Below, in pieces: positions 37,047-47,321 of a stretch of DNA of 64,000 bases. The notes below the pieces were generated by a model. It saw nothing but the letters and a program-made list of their open reading frames with translations, did not search any database and had not been told where the DNA came from. How positions within the stretch are numbered: position 1 is the first letter of the stretch; every line of letters starts with the position of its first letter. Source of the stretch: Pelagomonas calceolata (taxonomy: Eukaryota; Sar; Pelagophyceae; Pelagomonadales; Pelagomonadaceae). Where the stretch lies: assembly GCA_918797485.1 (NCBI GenBank), contig CAKKNE010000005.1:558001-622000 (forward strand), read 5' to 3'. Position numbers and translations under genes: made by a program.

Positions 37047-40000
37047 TCACTCGAGCTTCGTCGCGCACGCGCCTCCCACCGCATCCTTGAAGATAGATAA
37101 AGACTCCTCGGCGCAGAGCACGGCCCAGCGCGCCGGCTTGCCCCCTTGATCTTGGCCGAAGACCACGAGGACGCGCGTCGACGCCTCCTCATCTAAATCC
37201 CGGCAGTCCGTGGGTGATGGTGCTGTCAGCCCCGCGTGGCCTAACAGTACCAGCACCTCGCGCGGGGCCCGCCCGCCATCCACGTCCTTCTCCGAGGACC
37301 ATCCAGCTAGACGCCGCCCGTGCAAGATCACATAACGATCCTGCCACTTGTCCTGGAGATGGATGCGACACCTAATTTCGCAGGACGGCGACCAGATGGC
37401 ATGCAGCTGCGCCCGTCTCCTCATCCGCTTCTCGTTCTCTATAAGTAACTGGGCGTGCTCCTTCGCGCGCACGTCGTAGCAGTCCCTCAGTGCCCTATCG
37501 TGGGGCACGCTCCTCACCGCATTGACGAGTCGCGTCGTCATCGGCGAGCCGTCGCCCGGTAGCAAGCGATAGAGGAACTCATACAAACCTCCCGCGAGGA
37601 TCAGGTATCTCGTCTGCACCCTCGCAAATAACACAACCCCAAAGCACGCGCATAGAAACAGAAACAGCGTCTTTTCCGGGTGCGTCCACGTCAGCAGGTT
37701 CTTAAACCCCTCGCCGAAGTCCAAAATCCTTCCTAGTAAGTTCTGGGCATAAACGGCATACTCGTTCGCCGTCACGACGGTGCTGAGGGGTTTGGTAGCT
37801 TCCCGCGCGTAGGCGCCGACGGACTGCGTCAGCGTGTGCGTATCTGTGGTCATGGGGTCGATCATGGCCTCGACGGCGCGGCACAATCTTTTTTCTTCAT
37901 TGTTCGGCTCACTGTCATCTCTCAAGACTAACTGTAGTCTCACGTGCACCGCGGGCTTCTCCTTACGCTTCTTCGGAACTTCCTCATCCACAATTTCGAG
38001 CTCGTGCCAGCCTCTTCTCTCTCGTTGCGGGCCCCGTTCGTCGCTGTCCACTAAATCACACAAAGGTATGACGACTTCTCCTATACACGAATCGGCCAAT
38101 CGTCCCGTCCGGAAGACCGCAACCCTCACACCGCCCTGCGCCTCGGACCAGGCCAGCATTTGTTCCGCGTCCATGGGCTGCGGCAGGGGGTAGACTAAAC
38201 ATCTGTCGATGGTCTGGGACGTGTCGTTCTTGCGCCAGCCCCGCCGTTCCCAGGGTTCGACGATACAAGGTGTTGCGTGGTCGTGATCCCCGAGCAAAGA
38301 TGATACTCGTCTGATCGAGGACCACCCGGCCTCCCGGTCGACCGTCGCCCCCAGCGACCCGTGCCACCTCGGATCTCTCCCTCGACACGTGCCCGTGTAT
38401 CCTAATAAAGTTTCGTGGTGCGTGATTTCTTCCTCTTCGACCTTGGTGGTCGTCGGTGACACCTGTGTGGAAATCAAAGTTGCACCTGACGCACCGGTTG
38501 GTTTCCACGCAGGGCGAGACGGGCAGCGGGGCGTCGTCCAGCATGATCGAGTCGCCCCGCGCCTTCGTACCTTGCGCCGCACCGGGCGTCGGCATGGCCT
38601 GGGCGTCGTCCAGCAGAGCGTCGAGCGACGTATCAACAGATAGCGCTTCCGCTATCCTAGGTGAGGCCGAGCCCGAGCGTGGTCGAGGCTTCTCTACAAC
38701 AGGTTCATCCAACAACGGTCTTCGAAACGTCGCCACGGCGTACACATCATCATCTTTCTCGAAACCGCGTCCAGCACACACCGCGATCTTCAGCCGTCCG
38801 CACGGCCGGAACCGCTGCGTCGCACCATTCAGCAACTCCGCGTCGGCCTTCTCGAACGCCTCATCTAAAAATGAAGCTCTAGGGTAGCCTCTCAGAAATC
38901 GTCTCCTGCCTAGCACGAGCAACCCGAGAGCTACCAATGTAACTGGAACGAGTCCGGCATACTCCGCATCTAAGAATAAACAAATGGAGACAAATACAAT
39001 AAACACGGAACCGGTCTGCAGCGGCCTTGTCCACCTCATAAATGCATCATAAGCGTCCATGAACGCGTAGATCGCGTGGACGCAATCGGTCGCGCGCCTT
39101 ATATGTTGCTTCGAGATCTCGATGGAGAACTGCTCTGGTTGCGGGGGGCGCTCTACGGATATCGGTGTCGGCGCCCACCACAGCTTGTCCCCAAACACCG
39201 TGAAGCGCGCCGACGGCCAATGCACGACCGCCGTCGGTAGGTTCGCTTTATCTCGCAGGTAGGAGTTGGCCGCGTCGTCAAAATAATAGGATGAGGGAGG
39301 TGATCCGTACCTCTTCGCGGATTCCGATTGCGTCAAGTAGGGTATCTGCGTGCCTGGGGGTAAGTTAGCTTTTATAATTGATTGGGCCTGCTTCAGGTAG
39401 TCCAAAGCTTTCTGATCGGCCTGCTCCTGTAGTAAGTCGAGCACGCCGAAGCGGTGACTCCCAACAACACTGTCACGAGCCGCGTCGACGAGTTCCACGC
39501 GAACTTCGGCCGCGAAGCTTTCGACGCAGAACCGCCACCGGACGTCGAAGTGCGGCTCCCTACTTTGGTAGACCGTATGCGTACGTCTATTAAAGCGGCC
39601 TCGTTTGGGCGGAGGCATGTCCCTCGAACCCGCCAGCACGACTCTGACATAGTAGTCTCCAGTGGTAGTGTCTTCTTCGTCACTCGTTTCCAGTAATTTG
39701 ACCGATGCCAGATGCAATTCTAATCTTCCAACACCTTCTTCGACATCATCGACAAACACAGCGTCGCCCGACGGGGACCTTTTCGCCCGCGGAGACCCTT
39801 GCACCAACGGCTCATCAAAGGAAGGTTGCGGCGTCTCGAGGGGAGGCGGCTTCTTCCCCACACAATCAAACACGGCGTGCGCTTTCAGCTGGCAGCCACC
39901 ATGCACGCTGAGCCCGCAGGCCTCACACCTAAACCCTTGATGCCGCAGTCCCATCATGAGTTTTTCGCATACCGCGCACCACTGCGGCGTGTTGTAGGAC

Positions 40001-40476
40001 TGCAATCGGAAGAGGTGCTGGTGGCGCACGTCCTCATTCAACACCAAGGACGGCGTCCGCGCGATAGCTGTCGGGGTCGTCGTGCCCGGGACGAATTTCG
40101 TTTGTAGGAGTACGGAGGTCTTCTCATTGAGTGAGATCCACATTTCATTCTCTTCGCCCGGGATGAGTAGGGGCTGGGCGTCGATTGTGGTCAAACCGAG
40201 ACAGCGCTCATAGACGAGTAACTCGCGACTCCTCAGATCAATTGATAATTGTGGCTGGGCCTCGTCGTGTGCCGCGAGATGCGGTAAGACTACGAGATTG
40301 GCGTCGGACAAGGCCCACTCCGCCGTGCCGTCGTCGTCGCACTGGGCCGTATCCGACGATTGCTCCTCCTTCCACGGGAGCAGTCGGAGTCGGACCGTTA
40401 GAGCGGCCGCGGGCGCCGCGTCTAGACCCTTGGCCTGCCGCACTCTAACTTGTAATAAGCCGGAGACCGAGGCCAT
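37047..40476 (-). CDS. C1/C2/PH-domain protein with membrane helices
   Basis: Exons 40476-38521 and 38462-37047 give 1123 residues. In order: an N-terminal C2-like domain (LLQVRVRQAKGLDAAPAAAL); a C1 zinc domain with HLFRLQSYNTPQWCAVCEKL and CEACGLSVHGGCQ; a second C2 (GRLELHLASVKLL); a hydrophobic hairpin (GSVFIVFVSICLFLDAEYAG); a third C2-like region split by the intron; another hairpin (KTLFLFLCACFGVVLFARVQ); and a C-terminal PH domain (HLQDKWQDRYVILHGRRLAG...SLSIFKDAV). The plan recalls MCTP/extended-synaptotagmin contact-site proteins, with C1 and PH added. It probably tethers ER to another membrane and senses diacylglycerol and phosphoinositides. Convergent with the BspA-type gene by 18 bp. 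Confidence 0.85.
38463..38520 (-). mobile_element. 58-bp introner element in the C1/C2/PH gene
   Basis: The whole intron is 58 bp, phase 0. Sense ends CTGCGTGGAAACCAACC and TTTGATTTCCACACAG are inverted repeats that take up most of the element. Donor stretch GTCTCGCC and the bases after the acceptor, GTGTCACC, match at 6 of 8, as an 8-bp target duplication would. Splicing joins ...DAPLP to VSPTTTKVEEEE. Confidence 0.92.
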
Positions 40477-40687
40477 TATTCCTTATGTTTATCTTCTTCG
40501 CGTGTGCGTGTACGTGCTGAACAGTGCGCTGCGGAGAGGCTGCTCGTCGTCGGCGCCACCGCTCGAACGAGTGGCGCGGGCGGCTGTGTGCGCCGACAGT
40601 GAGCACTGTACGCACACTGATGCGTCAAAACTCACGTCGCTCGTCCCCCTGTCGCGCCGAGCAGCTTTTTTTGCCGTCTGAGGCTGA

Positions 40688-40711
40688 GCTAGCGGCATGT
40701 AAGGCACTAGC
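40688..40711 (-). promoter_or_regulatory. Recurrent bidirectional-promoter motif, copy 7
   Basis: In minus orientation: GCTAGTGCCTTAC, four bases, CGCTAGC. In the 515-bp gap between divergent starts at 40476 and 40992. A run of seven T lies just upstream on the plus strand. Confidence 0.65.
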
Positions 40712-40991
40712 GCGGTTTGACCAGGCGTCTTCCAGCACGCCCGAGCGCTCCTCCGGCACGGCGCGCACCCGTCGCCGCACGGAAGTGAGCGCTCCGCCGC
40801 CGCCCAAAACCCGTGTCCGGCAAGAGTTATTCGAAAAGCGGCCCGATAAATCGCCGCCGCAGAGCACGGGCGCGGGGAGCGCGGCTGCCCGACGACGTCC
40901 GGGACCCTATAGGCCCAACTCCACGGCGAGGAACAGCCCCCAGACGCCACCGCGGCCGGCGGGCCCAGCGCCCTGGGAGCGGGCAGCCACC

Positions 40992-42882
40992 ATGCCCTCC
41001 GAAGGCAAGGAGGACGACAAGCCCAAGAGCCGCCTGCGACCTAAAGTGGTTTTGTTGAATGCCTCCAAGCGCGAGGCCTTCTCGCCCAACAGCGGCTTCA
41101 AGCGGCTCTTCCGGCGATTACGATCGAGCAATTACAAGCCCGTAAATAATCGGGACGACATCACGGCCAAACTCCTGGAAGATGCGGACGTCTTAGTGAC
41201 CGCTTGTCCGAGAGAAAAGTTCACGGGTGAGGAAATTGAGTGCATCCAGGCCTGGTTGAAAAAAGGCGGTTCACTGTTCTGTTTATCGGCCGAAGGCGGC
41301 GAGGAGAAATATGGAGGGAACATGAACGACTTACTCAAGCCCTACGGCATGTCGTGTAGCAACGATAGTGTTTTGAGGACCGTGTACTACAAGTACCTTC
41401 ACCCAAAGGAGGTGTTCGTTTCGCACGGCGTCCTGCAGCCGTCTTTGGTGGCCAACAAACATCTGGTGATCTCTGGCAAGCGAAAGACGAAGCGGGAGCA
41501 GCTGAAGGGCGACGCACTGAAGGAGGCGACGGCGAACGGTGGCGGTCTCAGTTTCGTCTATCCCCGCGGCGCGACTTTAGGTATAAGAAGACCGGCCCGA
41601 GCCGTGTTATCTACCGGAGCCATCTCCTACCCGATCCACCGCACGGTCTGCGCGGCCTGGGAGGGCAAGACGGATAAAGATCTCCCTCCGAAGTCGCCCA
41701 AACCAAGGGTGGTTGCGATGGGTGCGGCAGAAATGTTTGCAGATGATTGGCTCGACAAGGAGGAGAATAATATTGTGATGGACTTGCTGTTCAAGTGGCT
41801 TTGCAGGGATGATGAGGCGCCTTCGCTCGTTGCGGCGGCGCCGTCTCAGACATCACGTCCAGTCAAAGACCGAGGCTTGACGAGGCATAGCTTCGATCCA
41901 GGGGCGGATGCGACCTTCGAGCTCGCGGAAGGCGAGCACCACCACGCGGAGGCGGACAAGGAGTACGCGCGCGTTCCAGACATAGAAGCCCTCGCCAGTC
42001 GTCTGCGAGCGTGCCTGCAGGAGGGCGAGGAGCTCCCGCGCAACTTCGCGAAGTTATTCAATGACGCCCTCTTCCGCTTCGACACGGACGCGATCCCGGA
42101 GGTCGTGGCCTTGTACGAATCTGTGTGGAAATCAACCAGTGAGTCTCGAGACTCATGTTTTCGGCTCAAACCTGGACACAATCTCCGAGGGATAGTTGAG
42201 ACCGTATCCAGAGAGTAGCACCTCACGCAAACCACGAGAGATTGAACTTTGCTGTCCTCGCAGGTACGAACAGCTTAATGTCAAACACGAGCCCCTGTCG
42301 CTCATACCGCCGACGTTCGAGTGCCCCCTGCCTCCGTTGTTGCCGGCGACGTTTCCCCCGGCGTTGCGGGAGCCGCCGCCGCCGCCGTTGGACCAGTTCG
42401 ACCTCGACGAGCACTTCGCCAGCAAACGCGAGCGGCTCGCGCAGTTGACGAACAAATGCTTACAAGGCAACGGTGTGGAAACAGATGATGATTTGGACTA
42501 CTACATCCGGGAGGCGTGCGACGTCGTCGGCGCGACGAAGGTTCTGGCGGACAAAACGGGCGACGGCGCGCCGCCGTCGGCCATGCGGGCTCTGGCCTTT
42601 GTGTTAGCTGAACTGGTGAACTTCAAGAAGGTCAACCCCGGCGAGAGCGAGGTCAACCACGAGCGGCGGGCGGGAGAAGGCGAGGAGCCGGGCGAGAACC
42701 TGTCGGCCGGAGCCATCCTCGCAAGTTCGGAGCCGATGAAGAAACGCACACAACTGAAACATTTAGATGGGGCGCCGGACGCGAAGTCCATGGCCCTGTC
42801 GCCGATCGCTGGTGGTGGTGAACCTAGCTTCCAGGCCGAGGCCAAGGGCGGTGACGGCGCGGAGGTGATGAGCTTCAAGTAG
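40992..42882 (+). CDS. IFT52: IFT52 intraflagellar transport protein
   Basis: Exons 40992-42112 and 42264-42882 give 579 residues. The N-terminal GIFT domain has VVLLNASKREAFSPNSGFKR, LLEDADVLVTACPREKFTGE and GGSLFCLSAEGGEEKYGGNM; later come NDSVLRTVYYKYLHPKEVFV and the C-terminal YEQLNVKHEPLSLIPPTFEC. IFT52 is a core IFT-B1 subunit binding IFT88, IFT70 and IFT46 in flagellar assembly. The intron removal gives ALYEQLNVKH without a scar. The start ATG has a good context (GCCACCATG). The tail after about residue 440 (Glu/Gly-rich) is an extension compared with animals. Confidence 0.95.
42113..42263 (+). mobile_element. Introner element forming the IFT52 intron
   Basis: A 151-bp intron. The left flank GTACGAAT (42113-42120) and right flank GTACGAAC (42264-42271) are a 7/8 target duplication; the GT donor is the start of the left copy. 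The element opens CTGTGTGGAAATCAACC and closes GCTGTCCTCGCAG, a decayed inverse. The spliced message keeps exactly one copy of the duplicated target. Confidence 0.93.
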
Positions 42883-42912
42883 GTCCTTCTCCCCTGGTGT
42901 AAGCGACTCACA

Positions 42913-43761
42913 TTACTTCCTACGCTTCGCCGGCGCCAGGGACGGATCGTGCGCGCCACATAAGCGCGAGTAGATCGAGTCGAGCGAGTGCTCTAGCGAC
43001 GCGTAGGCGCCGTCCTCGCGCTGCTCGGCGATGACCATCTCGTTCATGCCGCCCGGCGTCTGCTCCGCGACCAAGTCCGATAGGGTCGACGGTTTTGCGT
43101 TTCGCGCGTCGTGCGTCATCGTGTGGAAGACGCCGCCGACGTACGCCGACGCCGCCGTCGCGTCGACGCCGTTTGCAACGAGCCAGTCCTGGGCCGTCTT
43201 CTGGCGCGCGTAGAGGTCGCCCATCACGCAGGTCATGGCCTGCAGGCGCTGGAACTGGTCTTCCGTGGCCACGGGCACGGCCGTTCCCAGTCGCTCAAAG
43301 ATGGCGACGGTGCGCGGTTCGGGCGGCGTCACGATGGTCGTGCCGGCGTTCTCCGCGATGGCCGGCAGCGGGCACGCCAGCGCACATTCCGCGGGGCCGC
43401 ACCATCTTTCAATGTCTGCCAAAGGCACGCCGGCCATCAGTGAGATGACGAGCTGCCCTTGTCGAAACTGCAAAGGCTCGCACACCTGTTGAGCCTGGCC
43501 GGGCAGCACGGCCAGCACCACGCAGTCGCAGGCGTCGACGACGGCCTGGTTGGTTGCCGCGATTCGTACCGTTTCGAACTCTTGCTCCAATGCTTGCGCC
43601 TTGGCGGCGTTGCGCGGCGACAGCACAACTTGCGGTGCATCGCTGCGGCAGAGGCCGCGCACGGCCGCGGAGCTGATCGTGCCGACGCCGACGACACCGA
43701 TGGACTCGGGCACCAGGGCGCTGCCGACGCTGGCGGCCATGAGGAGTGCGATGCGGTGCAT
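42913..43761 (-). CDS. Pyrroline-5-carboxylate-reductase-like protein
   Basis: A 282-residue protein. After a hydrophobic start (MHRIALLMAASVGSALVPES) comes the dinucleotide fold IGVVGVGTISSAAVRGL, with CDCVVLAVLPGQAQQV and LVISLMAGVPLADIERWC typical of the ProC family. The dimerisation helices include DATAASAYVGGVFHTM and AEQTPGGMNEMV, matching the family's VTSPGGTT region in altered form (TPGGMNE). P5C reductase makes proline with NAD(P)H; the altered C-terminal motif and signal-like N-terminus leave the substrate and location open. ATG at 43761 is chosen. Confidence 0.85.
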   Translation of the reverse strand: MHRIALLMAASVGSALVPESIGVVGVGTISSAAVRGLCRSDAPQVVLSPRNAAKAQALEQEFETVRIAATNQAVVDACDCVVLAVLPGQAQQVCEPLQFRQGQLVISLMAGVPLADIERWCGPAECALACPLPAIAENAGTTIVTPPEPRTVAIFERLGTAVPVATEDQFQRLQAMTCVMGDLYARQKTAQDWLVANGVDATAASAYVGGVFHTMTHDARNAKPSTLSDLVAEQTPGGMNEMVIAEQREDGAYASLEHSLDSIYSRLCGAHDPSLAPAKRRK

Positions 43762-43833
43762 AAAAATCGTTGCAACGCGTGGGTGCGCCAGCAGCCTTCC
43801 CTGCGGCTTTTTAGGCAAGCTTGCTAGGCAGCC

Positions 43834-43856
43834 CTAGTGTGTTACTCTACGCTAGC
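43834..43856 (+). promoter_or_regulatory. Recurrent bidirectional-promoter motif, copy 8
   Basis: CTAGTGTGTTAC, four bases, CGCTAGC, followed by TTGTGTTTTTGGC. It fills the centre of the 166-bp gap between divergent starts at 43761 and 43928. Confidence 0.62.
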
Positions 43857-43927
43857 TTGTGTTTTTGGCTCAAAAAAGCCTTTGCGTACGCTGTTTAGCA
43901 CGCTTTCGTCGTCAGCGATACAAGCGC

Positions 43928-44296
43928 ATGGCCCTGGCACTCCTCCGCCGCGCGAGCACCCTGCGCCGCTCGCTGGCCACGTACGCAAAGGTCCAAGACA
44001 GGGACACCACTGTGGCAGCCCTGCGATTACGAGGCTGGAAGGACCAAGCACCTAAGAGGGACGCCGTCGCGAAGCGCTTCGAGTTCGCGAGCTTCAACGA
44101 AGCGTTCGGCTGGATGTCGCGAGTAGCGTTACAAGCGGAATCCGTAGATCACCATCCCGAGTGGACGAACCTCTACTCCATCGTCGAGGTCACGCTCACG
44201 ACACATGCGGTAGACGGTTTATCGGACCGCGACGTTCAAATGGCCGATTTTATGGACCATGCGGCGGCGCGCTTCGCGCCCAAGCCCTTCAAATGA
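43928..44296 (+). CDS. PCBD: Pterin-4a-carbinolamine dehydratase
   Basis: A 122-residue protein. The fold's signature is complete: [20 protein letters not shown], then [20 protein letters not shown] with active-site H75/H76, and [20 protein letters not shown]. It dehydrates the carbinolamine left by aromatic amino-acid hydroxylases, recycling tetrahydrobiopterin; in plants and algae the family also acts in mitochondria and plastids. The first 22 residues ([20 protein letters not shown]) look like a mitochondrial presequence. Its stop codon overlaps the start of the next plus-strand frame (ATGA). Confidence 0.93.
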   Translation: MALALLRRASTLRRSLATYAKVQDRDTTVAALRLRGWKDQAPKRDAVAKRFEFASFNEAFGWMSRVALQAESVDHHPEWTNLYSIVEVTLTTHAVDGLSDRDVQMADFMDHAAARFAPKPFK

Positions 44297-45801
44297 AATT
44301 GCTTCTATTCTCGTCAGTGGCGGCGCTGACGGACGTGGACAAGCTGGGTATCGTTGGCGACTACCATATAAAGTCGTCCCACAGTGTAGATGGCTACTGT
44401 CCCATGCCCGATGCATTTGACTGGCCATCGATGCCCGGGCCCCGCGTTTATTATGACTCGGAGCGGTACGCGCTGCCCCTGTCGATAGCAGTCGATGCAG
44501 CGCCGGCGGCCTCCGTCTCGGCTCTGTTGCTGGCGTGTTGTGGCGCGAGCGGGGTCAAACAGGACGGGAACAACAACCGCTGGTACGTGCGGAGCAACCC
44601 GTCCTCGGGCAATCTCCACCCCGTCGAGACCTATGTCCTACTGAACGAGCGCCTCTACCACTACGATGCGATGTCGCACTCGCTGGAGCAGCGCGCCGCC
44701 AACGCCACCGCACCGGTCGCGGTCTCAAGGGACGCCGTCGTCGTGCTGCTCTCGGCCATATCGTGGCGCGAGGAGTGGAAGTACGGCCTGAGGGGGCCAA
44801 GGTACACGTACTTGGATGCCGGCCACGCCATCGGTGCCGTCCTGCAGGCGGCGCGGGCGTTTGGGTGGATAGGATACGTTGCGGACCACCTGGCAGACGC
44901 GGAGTTGGCCGCTCTCTTGGGCATAAACGATTCTCTCGAGGCACCGGTCGCGGCGATCGTGCTGGATCGCCGCGACGGCGTGGCGGCGGCGCCCCAGCCT
45001 ACGGGTGACGTTACGTGGTACGGCGCGGCGCGACCGCTCGCGCCGCGGTCGTGGTCTCACTCCGCCGTCGACGCGCTCGCGAGCGCAGTCGTCAAGCCAA
45101 CGACGCCGCCGCGGCAGCCCTATGTTGACGAGGCGGGACCGGCTACAAGCGCGGAGGCCTACGTCCGGCTCGCGCGGCGGCGGCGCACGGCGCTCGCATT
45201 TGCGAGGAATACAACGACGAGCGCTGCGTTCTTCGAGACGTTGCATGCCGTTCTGGACGAGGCGCGGCGCTTCGAGGGCGTGCAGGTATCGCCCCTGCTG
45301 GTTTTTGTGCACGGCGTCGACGGCATCGAACCTGGAACGTACCTCGTCAACCCGGGCGAGCTCCTCTCGCGCGTCCCGGCGGTGCCAGTCTCCTGGCCCC
45401 CCGAGGCGTACCTTATCTCAGCCGGCGACGTCCGAGCGGCGACGGCGGCCGCAGCGTGCCACCAGGCGATCGCGGGCGACGCGGCGTTCGTAATTGCGTT
45501 CTTGGCTGATATGGGAGCGGCCTTCTCTGAGCCGCCGGCGCCCTACATGTATCCACGCCTCTTCTGGCAGGCCGGGGCGCTGGGTCACAGACTCTACCTC
45601 GCGGCGACGGCGCGCGGTCTCGGCGCGTCGGGTATCGGATGTTTTTTCGATGATGCGGTCCATGCATTTGTGGGCCTCTCAGACGAGCGCTTCCAGGCGC
45701 TCTACTTGGTCGCCGTCGGGGCGGCGCTGCCGGACGAGCGACTGCTCGCCGAGGACCCGTTCGTCGGGCTCCGGGGGGAGGGCGTGTCATTTACTGTGTA
45801 A
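44293..45801 (+). CDS. SagB-type nitroreductase, two fused domains
   Basis: A 502-residue protein beginning at the ATG that overlaps the PCD stop. Two nitroreductase-fold halves are visible: the first with [40 protein letters not shown] and [20 protein letters not shown]; the second with [32 protein letters not shown] and [20 protein letters not shown]. The pattern RxxPSxGxLHPxE and DxGHxxxN-like helices are those of SagB-family FMN oxidoreductases. Substrate unknown. It starts [17 protein letters not shown], perhaps a short signal. The frame is also open upstream through the PCD gene, but without ATG. Confidence 0.82.
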   Translation: MKLLLFSSVAALTDVDKLGIVGDYHIKSSHSVDGYCPMPDAFDWPSMPGPRVYYDSERYALPLSIAVDAAPAASVSALLLACCGASGVKQDGNNNRWYVRSNPSSGNLHPVETYVLLNERLYHYDAMSHSLEQRAANATAPVAVSRDAVVVLLSAISWREEWKYGLRGPRYTYLDAGHAIGAVLQAARAFGWIGYVADHLADAELAALLGINDSLEAPVAAIVLDRRDGVAAAPQPTGDVTWYGAARPLAPRSWSHSAVDALASAVVKPTTPPRQPYVDEAGPATSAEAYVRLARRRRTALAFARNTTTSAAFFETLHAVLDEARRFEGVQVSPLLVFVHGVDGIEPGTYLVNPGELLSRVPAVPVSWPPEAYLISAGDVRAATAAAACHQAIAGDAAFVIAFLADMGAAFSEPPAPYMYPRLFWQAGALGHRLYLAATARGLGASGIGCFFDDAVHAFVGLSDERFQALYLVAVGAALPDERLLAEDPFVGLRGEGVSFTV

Positions 45802-45826
45802 GTGCTACTAAGTCACCCCGATAAGC

Positions 45827-46984
45827 TCAGTGCCCCGTCTGCGCGAAGTTCTGGTGCCCCGTTTCTGCAGCATGGCGCTCCGCGTCCGCGTTGCCCTTCA
45901 ACCCGGCACCGCACACGAGACACTGCAAGGCGAAGGACGACGTGTCCGTGAAGTTGCGTGCGGCGCGCTCGGAAGTCGCGAGGGCCTCGACGGCATTTAA
46001 TGCTATCATGTCGTCCGCCGCGGCTAAGGTGATGTCCGCCGGCGACTCGCCCGCGTTGGGAGCCGGCGCCAACACCACCGGGTCGTAGTGCACCCCGTCA
46101 AAGAGCAAGAAGCAGACGCGCCCCCGGCCCTCGCCGTAGCGCTGCGCGACGCCCGTCCGGATGTCGACGCAGTGCAGCACGACGTCGTCGAACGAAGCAC
46201 CGTTCTCGACGACGTCGCCGCCGCATTTCGACAGAATCGACAGCTCGAGCGCGCCGCCCCAGACGTCCTCGGTCCGGATCCAGGTCCCGTACTCGCTCCG
46301 CGGCTTCTCCAACGCCGCGTCCGGGTAGTTCACGGGGTCGGCCGCGACTACTGAAGCGCAGACGGCGCGCATCTTTTGTGCCGCGGCTTTTGCCATTGTA
46401 GGATCGGGCCGCTCGCCCCGCAGCAAGTAAGCCAGGGCGACAAATAAGCAATTGCCGTCGGCATCGACGGCGCGCCGTGACGCCGTCCCTCGCGTCGGCG
46501 ACGGCGGCGCCGGCGCCTCGCGCACGTCGTTTAACTGGGGCGTGCCGCAGACGCTACATAAAGCTGTCCCGCCGACACTCTCGTAGCACCCTTCCACGTT
46601 GATGAAGGTGCACGTCTGGCAGGTCCACTGCGCCTGGGGGGCCTTTGGCGCCGTTTGCGGATAGATAGCGTCGCGCGGCGTCTCGAGCGCCGGCGGCGCG
46701 GGCGCCTCGAAGGCATTCGCTTCGGGCGGCGGCGGCGGCGCCTCGGGGATGTTGAGGCGCGGGACGACCGGTTTCTCGGCCGTGATGAGCGACCCGCTCG
46801 GCACGATGTCGGCGGCTGGTGTTGTTGCTGGTGTGGTGCATGTGAGTGTTGTGGGCGGCCGGCCCGCCTTGAGCGTGTAGCCCGCGCCGCCGCACGAGGC
46901 GACCAAGTCGGCGTAGGAGGCCTGCTCGTCTAATGTTAATACTCGCGTCGCGCCGTTGGCGTCCCTGAGCTTGTAGCGGGGCAT
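45827..46984 (-). CDS. OTU1/YOD1-type deubiquitinase with extra zinc finger
   Basis: A 385-residue protein. An N-terminal ubiquitin-like/UBX-type domain (MPRYKLRDANGATRVLTLDE) is followed by a Pro-rich linker, a RanBP2-type zinc finger (WTCQTCTFINVEG...LCSVCGTPQ), the OTU domain with catalytic DADGNCLF (C179) and a late VHYDPVVL histidine, and a C-terminal C2H2 finger (LQCLVCGAGLKGNADAERHA, then H). YOD1/Otu1 trims ubiquitin chains on p97/Cdc48 clients in ER-associated degradation. The RanBP2 finger between UBX and OTU is not part of the classic plan. Confidence 0.9.
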   Translation of the reverse strand: MPRYKLRDANGATRVLTLDEQASYADLVASCGGAGYTLKAGRPPTTLTCTTPATTPAADIVPSGSLITAEKPVVPRLNIPEAPPPPPEANAFEAPAPPALETPRDAIYPQTAPKAPQAQWTCQTCTFINVEGCYESVGGTALCSVCGTPQLNDVREAPAPPSPTRGTASRRAVDADGNCLFVALAYLLRGERPDPTMAKAAAQKMRAVCASVVAADPVNYPDAALEKPRSEYGTWIRTEDVWGGALELSILSKCGGDVVENGASFDDVVLHCVDIRTGVAQRYGEGRGRVCFLLFDGVHYDPVVLAPAPNAGESPADITLAAADDMIALNAVEALATSERAARNFTDTSSFALQCLVCGAGLKGNADAERHAAETGHQNFAQTGH

Positions 46985-47114
46985 GCTTGCTGCCGCAGGT
47001 TTGACCAGTAGGTGCTGATTTCGAAGTTGAGGCCTCTGCGGCGCCGAAGGGATGGTCTGGCTGGGAGAAGAGTACTGCAGAGACGTCCTTCCGTTGCTGA
47101 GCCGCTGCCTGCAT

Positions 47115-47138
47115 GCTAGTGTCTTACAGTACGCTAGC
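47115..47138 (+). promoter_or_regulatory. Recurrent bidirectional-promoter motif, copy 9
   Basis: GCTAGTGTCTTAC, four bases, CGCTAGC, followed by ACTTTTTGCCC. In the 337-bp gap between divergent starts at 46984 and 47322. Confidence 0.65.
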
Positions 47139-47321
47139 ACTTTTTGCCCGGCGTTGCGCGCGGAGGCACCGCCCTGGGCCTCTCGACACCCCGCGGCCTC
47201 TCTAGCTCGACTGCTTTCGGCACGGCGGGTCCGTCGGGCAGCCCTTACGCGGCGTGTCCCAATCGTCCCCCCAACGCCATCGGTGCGACGTCCTCCCAGG
47301 AACCGGTAAGGCAGCGCCACG

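Noticed and set aside
44161-44292. N-terminal extension of the SagB-type protein through the PCD gene
   Set aside because: It has no ATG and overlaps conserved PCD coding sequence; the text is filler.
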